Assembly: GCA_054601695.1 (NCBI GenBank)
Contig: BAAHQB010000391.1
Coordinates: 1-64,000, forward strand
Direction of reading: 5' to 3'
DNA: 64,000 nucleotides
From: Amorphochlora amoebiformis
Taxonomy: Eukaryota > Cercozoa > Chlorarachniophyceae
Part shown: positions 1 to 64,000 of the stretch, in pieces
Layout of the letters: every line of letters begins with the position of its first letter
Numbering within the stretch: position 1 is the stretch's first letter
Position numbers and translations under genes: made by a program
Notes under the pieces: model-generated
The model's input: the letters and a program-made list of their open reading frames with translations, nothing else
Told to the model about the DNA's origin: nothing
The model's database searches: none

Positions 1-18
1 TATATATAGATATTTATA

Positions 19-93
<75 letters not shown>

Positions 94-110
94 TTAAGTA
101 TATATATAGA

Positions 111-141
<31 letters not shown>

Positions 142-199
142 GCATATAAATATCTATATTTTGTATGTATATATATATTTTACATATATATATATATTC

Positions 200-315
<116 letters not shown>

Positions 316-341
316 ACACATATATATATATATGTATACAC

Positions 342-375
<34 letters not shown>

Positions 376-470
376 ATATGTATATATATATTTATACATA
401 TATATATATATATATATACATGTGTACATATATATATATATATATATATGGGTGTGTGTTGTTAGATGTG

Positions 471-519
<49 letters not shown>

Positions 520-544
520 TATATTTATGTAAACAAACACTATA

Positions 545-649
<105 letters not shown>

Positions 650-678
650 TATAAATGTATATTAAATATACTATATAC

Positions 679-5128
<4,450 letters not shown>

Positions 5129-5552
5129 AGAGGGGTACCTCCTCTCCCTTCCCCCTTGACCCTCCCACCGAGTCCAATACCACTTGATACATTCCCAGAA
5201 GTCATTACAATCGAGAAAAGCAAGATAAATCCCCACAATACTAGTAGGAAGACTATGTGGGGGACCCCAACCCGTCCCGCTGTGGTCCCCAGCCGACCTT
5301 CCATTTCTGAGATTGCCGGGTATCCAGGGGATTTCGTGGGATCTCCGGAAACGTTATTATCCGGCATTTCTATATTCATTAAAGGTCATAATAATAATGG
5401 ATTGATCAAGAGATAGTCTGAGATGCCTTGGGAATCTCCTACCATCTCCTTGTCGGCTCGGAGTCTGTAGAGCATCTGAGTAGCCTACTGGCCTCGTTTC
5501 CTTTTCCCGGGTCTCCGTTCAACACTGCAAGCCCTCCAGACTCGACGGAAAA
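5129..5552. promoter_or_regulatory. Divergent intergenic region between helicase and POT transporter
   Basis: These 424 bp separate two start codons that point away from each other, so both promoters should lie here. The DNA is of balanced composition and free of TA repeats. I see no clear TATA box or other named element. An open minus-strand frame with a hydrophobic stretch (5074-5379) overlaps it but does not fit the spliced helicase model. Confidence 0.5.
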
Positions 5553-16054
<10,502 letters not shown>

Positions 16055-16107
16055 ATCTATATTATTTTTCGTTATATTTCACATATATAAATATATGTAT
16101 ATTTGTG

Positions 16108-16336
16108 ATATATTAAATACATATATGCATGAATATATGGTGTACGTGCTGCCGGTGCAGTGCGCAATATATGCGTAAAATGTATGAAAACAAATATTAA
16201 ATGTTCATAAATAAATTTCTGTGATGTATTAAATACGAATGTACATGAATATATGGTGTATGTGGTGCCATTCATTGCAGCGCGTAATATGTGCAAATGC
16301 ACAAAAACAAATATCAAATGTTCACAAATAAATTTC
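16108..16336. repeat. Two-copy tandem repeat between convergent gene ends
   Basis: Two imperfect copies of about 112 bp (16108-16218 and 16222-16336) share the order ATTAAATAC, ATGAATATATGGTGTA, GTGC(C), GCAG(T/C)GCG, AAACAAATAT and AATGTTCA(T/C)AAATAAATTT. They lie between the POT stop at 16054 and the likely phosphodiesterase stop at 16553. The shared AAATAAA could serve 3' end formation, but this is inference. Confidence 0.8.
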
Positions 16337-16357
16337 AACATATATACATAAATATAT

Positions 16358-16418
<61 letters not shown>

Positions 16419-16550
16419 TATATATAAATGAGTGCACAAATGAATGCCTTGCATTTTCGAGCCTGACTTTGATACATACCACCAGTGGATTCTCTCGACT
16501 GGGAAGCGACGAGAAGGACGACGTCGACAAGTCTGGTGAAGGGAACATCT

Positions 16551-36260
<19,710 letters not shown>

Positions 36261-36945
36261 AAGTTAAGTGCTCCAGCCGTGGTCACGAGACCTTCTGGCG
36301 ACCCCACCCCTCGGCCGCCTTTGTTGGAGAATTGGATATTGCGAAATGTTATTTTTGTTTCATGCTGGTGGATATTGGGCAAAGATGGTATCTATTACAA
36401 CCGCGATTCGCCCGTGAAGCCCGTACGTCACCCTCGGTGACATAAGCAAAATATTAAAAAGCAAGATATGCACATATTGTAAATGAAGATATAATGATAT
36501 ACAAATATTGATATAAAGATATTGGTGATCGTAAATGTGTATGGAGTGAAGGGAGAATCGGTGGGATAAAAAAATGTACGTCTTTGTTCCTACATATTGA
36601 AAAAACTCACACAGCAACCTAATGCTGATCCCTTGAGTGGGCATTGACAAGTGATCCGAGTGAATGGTCGTGTTTTTACTTTTTTTTTTCACTTGCCTAA
36701 ATTTAGAATGACTCCAAAAATGAAACCACGCCACTCAAATTCAGCTAAGCTCTCATTATCTATTTAATGAATCGAAGACGAATCCAGGAAAGTCTGATAA
36801 GCTCTCGAAGTCGCCTATTACTTAAAACCTAGTAAGAAGTGCTCACTGAATGGAGTTCTAATCCCGTCTAATCCCTGATTATTCGGGTTTACTCAGTGCC
36901 GCCGACATGGCGTCGACTGTCCCTCGGTTGCCTTAGTTTTGCCAT
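36261..36945. promoter_or_regulatory. Divergent intergenic region between phosphodiesterase and coiled-coil gene
   Basis: These 685 bp of non-repetitive DNA separate two outward-facing start codons. No TA arrays are present. I see no certain core element. The 5' untranslated regions of both genes must lie here. Confidence 0.5.
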
Positions 36946-47195
<10,250 letters not shown>

Positions 47196-47358
47196 ATATT
47201 AATTCAAGCTTCATCATGAGAGCAGGTCCAGTACTTTAAATCCATCCTTCGCAGTACATATTCACTTTAGCCGCAGTCTATGCGCACAAATTTAAAAATC
47301 CTTATCGTCTAGCTGTGACCTAAAAGTGATAAATACTATATTGTACTAGCCTTGAATA

Positions 47359-47403
<45 letters not shown>

Positions 47404-48336
47404 CGCGCTGATATGTATATACTAAGATAATTTGCTATGGGCTAGACGAGTGCATACAGCGGATATACATATCCACAAGCTACTCGTTGAGTGCCGGAAT
47501 CCTTGATATTGAAGTCTAAAGCAAGTATGTGAGCTATGTTGCGGATACACAGCCTTCGCGTTTCCTGTAAGTGTCGATACTTCATGGAGATGTTAGTGTT
47601 TGACTCTATAGTGGGAATGCATTGTTGATCAAATAAATAAAGTGTGATCAAATACTCTGTCACTGTGTATGAATGTGTATATACAATCCTAGCAAGTTAT
47701 TGTACTGATATTCTGGGTCTGATGTGCAAATGTTTGAACACTCCCATCCAATGTGGACACACCGTAAAGGGCGGAAACATTGTTGAAAAGTTGTACGTAT
47801 TGGTTGTTAATCTAGTTACTTGTCCTTTCGTTTCGTTTTGGATACTTACAGAAATACGCATGTGTTGGTACGAGTACGTGTAGTACGTATACGTATGTTC
47901 GTACCTATGTTGGTATGTACGGTACGCATGTTGGTACGTATGTCGGTACTTATGTTGGTACGTATGTTGTTACGTATGTCGGTACGTATCGGTCGTACGC
48001 ACATACGTACGTATGCAAGTTGGTACACCACTAGTATCAATAACGTATGATACAGTGTGTTCGTATGATCGCAACGATTAATATTGCCGCCACATTTATG
48101 ATATAGATGATCATACTGTACTCATGTCTACATGCCCTTATACGTAGCAAGTAATCTAGGCTAAATATTCAATGATCCACGGCCGCATAATCGATCGAAT
48201 TTATAATGACAAAATTTACAATAGCATGCATGCGCACACTCAACAGAATTAATTAAAAAGCGCCAACATCGGTCTAGACGGTACGGTGGCGCGGTCTGCA
48301 TGAGGTACTTGTGTATACACATACACATGTTCCGGT
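47196..48336. other. Convergent intergenic region with TACG-rich minisatellite
   Basis: No gene is supported here. 47860-48030 is a tandem array of about 12-bp units of the type GGTACGTATGTT, with variants. A TA array lies at 47362-47400. Open frames across it are short and repetitive. The 3' ends of the coiled-coil gene (plus) and the MATE gene (minus) face each other. Confidence 0.6.
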
Positions 48337-57886
<9,550 letters not shown>

Positions 57887-58230
57887 GTGGTATAAATCCG
57901 CTTGCTTTCTCCCCGGTTGTGTGTTATATTGGTACGAATGATTCCGATCTCACTGCAGGCTGGAGAACGCAGACGTCCTGAATGGGGCAGAACCCTATCC
58001 TGGCTTACGACCGCGAAGCCATCACCTGGCCCGACGACGGGTAGTCACCGGCAGATACCCGGGTCCCGGGAGCCTAATATCACGTGATTTCCTGGAGATC
58101 TGGAGGGGATTCCTCGGGTATTAACATCCAATCCCCGGAAATCCCCGGCCTCTTTTCAGATAGGCCTCTTTTGGTTCAAGAGTCTGTGCCACACCTGATA
58201 CCCGCTGCCCCCTACGCATTCGCCATCGCA
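57887..58230. promoter_or_regulatory. Divergent region shared by MATE and psbO
   Basis: These 344 bp lie between two outward-facing starts of plastid-type genes. The DNA is GC-richer than the surroundings and repeat-free. Its compactness makes shared control plausible, but I see no named motif. An open plus frame from 58084 runs into psbO in the same frame; 58231 is preferred because it gives a standard signal peptide. Confidence 0.5.
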
Positions 58231-59686
58231 ATGAAGTCCGAGTACGCATCAATTGGCAAGCCGCGCAGCCGTTGCTCTGTCGCCAGCGCGAGCATCGCTA
58301 TCAATGCCGTCCTCCTAGTCGTTGGAGTTGTCGCATTCATGAGCATGAGCTCGGCCGGTGGTGGGGACATTTTTGCACACGCACCCTCCGACTTTTCCGT
58401 GATAAGAGTTTCATTCTTGTTTTATGGCAGAGCTTGCCCGTCCTGTGACTCACACCTCCCGTGCCCAGACTCGTGTCTTCGCTTCGGTATATTGATTGGC
58501 ATGTGAAATACGGAATTCTAGATTATCTGATCTCTTTTTGCAGCGTCCCAGTAACCCGATGAAAAACATCGCTGCCGGCATCGCCGCAGCTGGTAACATC
58601 CCCGAGGTCTCGGAGCATGAACTAGATACTAAAAATACATGTGTGTGGTACATAATAGGTATTGTCGGCCTCAACTACATGGGATCCGCCAACGCTCTTA
58701 CTTTCGACGAGTTCCAAGGACTTTCCTACACGTAAGAAATATCTATGATCCTTCTTGAAACCCTCTCTCGACACCCTATGATGGTTTCTGATTCCTTTCA
58801 TACATGTTTACATGACGATCAGTGATGTCAAGGGTTCTGGTATGGCCAACACCTGCCCCGTCCTCAATACCGGTACCAGTGATGTCAAGGGTGCTCTTAA
58901 GGCTGGAAGCTACAAGTTCGACAAGTTCTGCATTGAGCCTACTTCTTTCCAAGTCAAGGAGGATGGTAATACTTATGATACGTTCTTGATTAACCAATGA
59001 TATCTGACTGCCCTTTTGTACACATCAGTCGGCAAGGGCAAAAAAGAGTTCATTGACACCAAGCTCATGACCCGTCTTACCTACACTCTTGATGCTATGT
59101 CCGGTCAGATGAAGGTTAGTCTTTGCGCTTTATTTGTCATAGTACCAGACCTGAAATAAAGCTTTTAGGTTGGCAGCGGTGGATCCATCGAGTTCAAAGA
59201 GGAAGATGGAATCGACTACGCTCCTACCACTGTCCAGCTTCCGGGTGGTGCTCGTGTTCCTTTCCTCTTCACCGTTAAGGAGCTCGATGCTAAGGTTTCG
59301 CTCATAATTACCATGGTATCTCGTTCTCACAAAAAGTACTACCTTAGGGCGACATCAGCGCTTTCTCCGGTGATTTCGCTGTCCCGTCTTACCGTGGATC
59401 TTCCTTCCTTGACCCTAAAGGACGTGGTGCTTCCACTGGTTACGACAGCGCTCAGGCACTTCCAGCTGGAGGTGCTGGTGACTCTGAGGAGCTCGCCAAG
59501 GAGAACGCCAAGTCTACCAAGGTCCTCTCCGGAAAGGCCGTTCTCTCCATTGCCAAGTACGACCCTTCCACCGGTGAGATTGCTGGTGTCTTCCAGTCTG
59601 TCCAGCCTTCCGACACCGACCTCGGTGCCAAGGTGCCCAAGGACATCAAAATTCAGGGTCTGTGGTACGCTCAGCTCCAGCAGTAG
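58231..59686 (+). CDS. psbO: PsbO, 33-kDa oxygen-evolving complex protein of photosystem II
   Basis: Seven exons close in frame (327 residues): 58231-58398, 58544-58592, 58659-58731, 58823-58965, 59029-59114, 59169-59294 and 59348-59686. The leader has an ER-type hydrophobic stretch ([18 protein letters not shown]), a transit-like region (HAPSDFSRPSNPMK) and a thylakoid signal ([20 protein letters not shown]) before the mature start [11 protein letters not shown]. The mature protein shows [28 protein letters not shown], the [18 protein letters not shown] region and a C-terminal [11 protein letters not shown]. PsbO sits in the thylakoid lumen and stabilises the manganese cluster that oxidises water. 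The two early Cys (in NTCP and FCIEP) that form the family disulphide are present. Introns are only 53-145 bp and free of TA arrays. The second intron uses donor CTGGTAACA. Confidence 0.97.
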
Positions 59687-60328
59687 ATATTGACTTTCCG
59701 CTACAGTCGCGGCACGCGTATTCTTGTTGGCGTGTGTCGTTGCAAGTCAGTAAGAAACTCGGCAGCATAAATCTCTGCCATTAACTACATTGTATAATTA
59801 ATTAAGCGCTACATAGACTGGTCAATTCAAGAAACCGCATTAATATATATACATATTAATTGAAGGTTCGTCCTTGGATCGACCAAAATTGATTACGGTG
59901 TAATACTAGCTAGACTAGTCTAGTAGTCCTAATTAATACTCGGAACACAGGTACTACAACTTGCATACAAGATCTAGAGACTACCAATATTAGACTAAAC
60001 CTAGTAAACCCTAGAAACCAGCTAAGGAAGGGTTGCGGGGCATGACCCTGCATATACACTAGCCAGACTAGCGGTAAGCTAGTAAGTACTACTAGCTAGA
60101 AGTATAGCTACCGGCCCAGAGCTAGACTTCCTCTAGTTCCTAGACTTCGATTGGTATATAGACTGTATCTAGTGTATACGTATACGTACTCGCATGTAGT
60201 CGGTACCGGTAGTCTAAAGATCTATACTAGCGCTATATATAGATTTTTAATCATGCATATTTAAATCATTCAACAATAATAAAAGAACTTGTGCGCGAAT
60301 TCAGCCGCTTAAATTTCACGTACACGTT
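59687..60328. other. Convergent intergenic region, CTAG-rich
   Basis: No gene is supported. 59880-60240 is dense in CTAG words (GCTAGACTAGTCTAGTAG, CCTAGTAAACCCTAG, ACTAGCTAGAAG). The psbO and reductase 3' ends face each other here. A similar CTAG-dense block lies at 16740-16950. Confidence 0.5.
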
Positions 60329-63249
<2,921 letters not shown>

Positions 63250-63251
63250 CT

Positions 63252-63289
<38 letters not shown>

Positions 63290-63302
63290 ATTATATATTA
63301 TT

Positions 63303-63336
<34 letters not shown>

Positions 63337-63403
63337 TTGTGCAAAATGTATACTTATCTAAATATACTTAAAAACGTGCGTATATGTTCGAAATCTCATG
63401 TAC

Positions 63404-63443
<40 letters not shown>

Positions 63444-63489
63444 ACATATATATATATATATAATATATTATACATGTATACTACACATA

Positions 63490-63905
63490 ATATGCATTTC
63501 ATATGCATGAGTTCAAGCAGCCTAAAAGCGGAAGAAGGGATACAAGTATTAAATGTAATACATCTATGAAAAGTATGAAATGATGTATAGCAACCAAAAA
63601 TATAAGCTGAAGCAGTCAAAAAGAGGAAAAAGAAGGAATAGCAGCAATATATGCAATATTTCCAATGTATCTATCAAAAGTATGAGTAAAGAAGAAATGA
63701 CAGCAAAATTCTCAATGTATATCTATCAAGCGTATGAGTAGAGGTAATATGTCTATCAGAATCATGCAGCCAAACAATAGAAGAAGCAGGAATATGAGAG
63801 TAATACGTGTGATGTATCTACGAAAAATATGAGCTGAGGGAGTAAATATATCAAAAGCGTGAGTTGACGCAATCGAAGTGTGGGAGAGAAGGGATTGTCA
63901 ATACT
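63490..63905 (+). repeat. Degenerate tandem repeat near right edge
   Basis: Units of variable length recur around a core like ATGTATCTATCAAAAGTATGAG, followed by AAGAAGAA and GCAGCAATAT. At least five cores are visible. No open frame of note crosses it, and it lies upstream in sense of the last visible reductase exon, so it is probably intronic. Confidence 0.65.
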
Positions 63906-64000
63906 ATTATTATTAAGTATGAATATATATTTATATATATATATATATATATATTATACTACGCACAAATATATATAAATATACAGATGTATATATATAT

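Noticed and set aside
58084-58230. Upstream in-frame extension of psbO
   Set aside because: Starting at 58084 would put about 49 extra residues before the signal sequence; the ATG at 58231 gives a normal leader.

Overview
This window is nuclear DNA from a eukaryotic alga with a complex (secondary or higher-order) plastid. A psbO gene carries a multi-part leader (ER signal, transit region, thylakoid signal), and a second plastid-type protein, a MATE transporter, also begins with a signal peptide. Genes are split into many short GT-AG exons. Introns are filled with (TA)n microsatellites, telomere-type TTAGGG tracts and fragments of a tRNA-derived SINE. Phenylalanines near the likely signal cleavage regions hint at a red-algal-type plastid. 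I cannot name the lineage.

I rebuilt seven gene models by hand by matching splice sites, reading phase and protein-family motifs. Nearly all long open frames in the TA tracts are Tyr-Ile repeats and are not genes. In order: a DEAD-box-type helicase (minus, 679-5128, running off the left edge); a POT/PTR proton-coupled peptide or nitrate transporter (plus, 5553-16054, 26 exons); a membrane-anchored 3',5'-cyclic nucleotide phosphodiesterase (minus, 16551-36260, about 42 exons); an unrecognised coiled-coil protein (plus, 36946-47195, 16 exons); an EDS5-like MATE transporter with a signal peptide (minus, 48337-57886, 21 exons); PsbO (plus, 58231-59686, 7 exons); and the C-terminal part of a cytochrome-b5-reductase-type oxidoreductase (minus, 60329-63249, running off the right edge). 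Each neighbouring pair lies on opposite strands, so promoters are shared divergently (5129-5552, 36261-36945, 57887-58230) and gene ends converge (16055-16550, 47196-48336, 59687-60328).

The genes do not form one pathway; psbO and the MATE gene are both probably plastid-directed and share a 344-bp divergent upstream region. The stretch from about 56.6 to 60.4 kb has short introns without TA arrays, unlike the rest of the window.

The most unusual structure is a recurring pattern of exon-edge echoes: imperfect 35-90 bp copies of exon ends or of sequence beside splice sites, lying in the neighbouring TA-rich introns in at least five of the seven genes. A second pattern is that every telomere-like tract found in an intron has CCCTAA on the sense strand, which supplies repeated CTAAC branch-point-like motifs.
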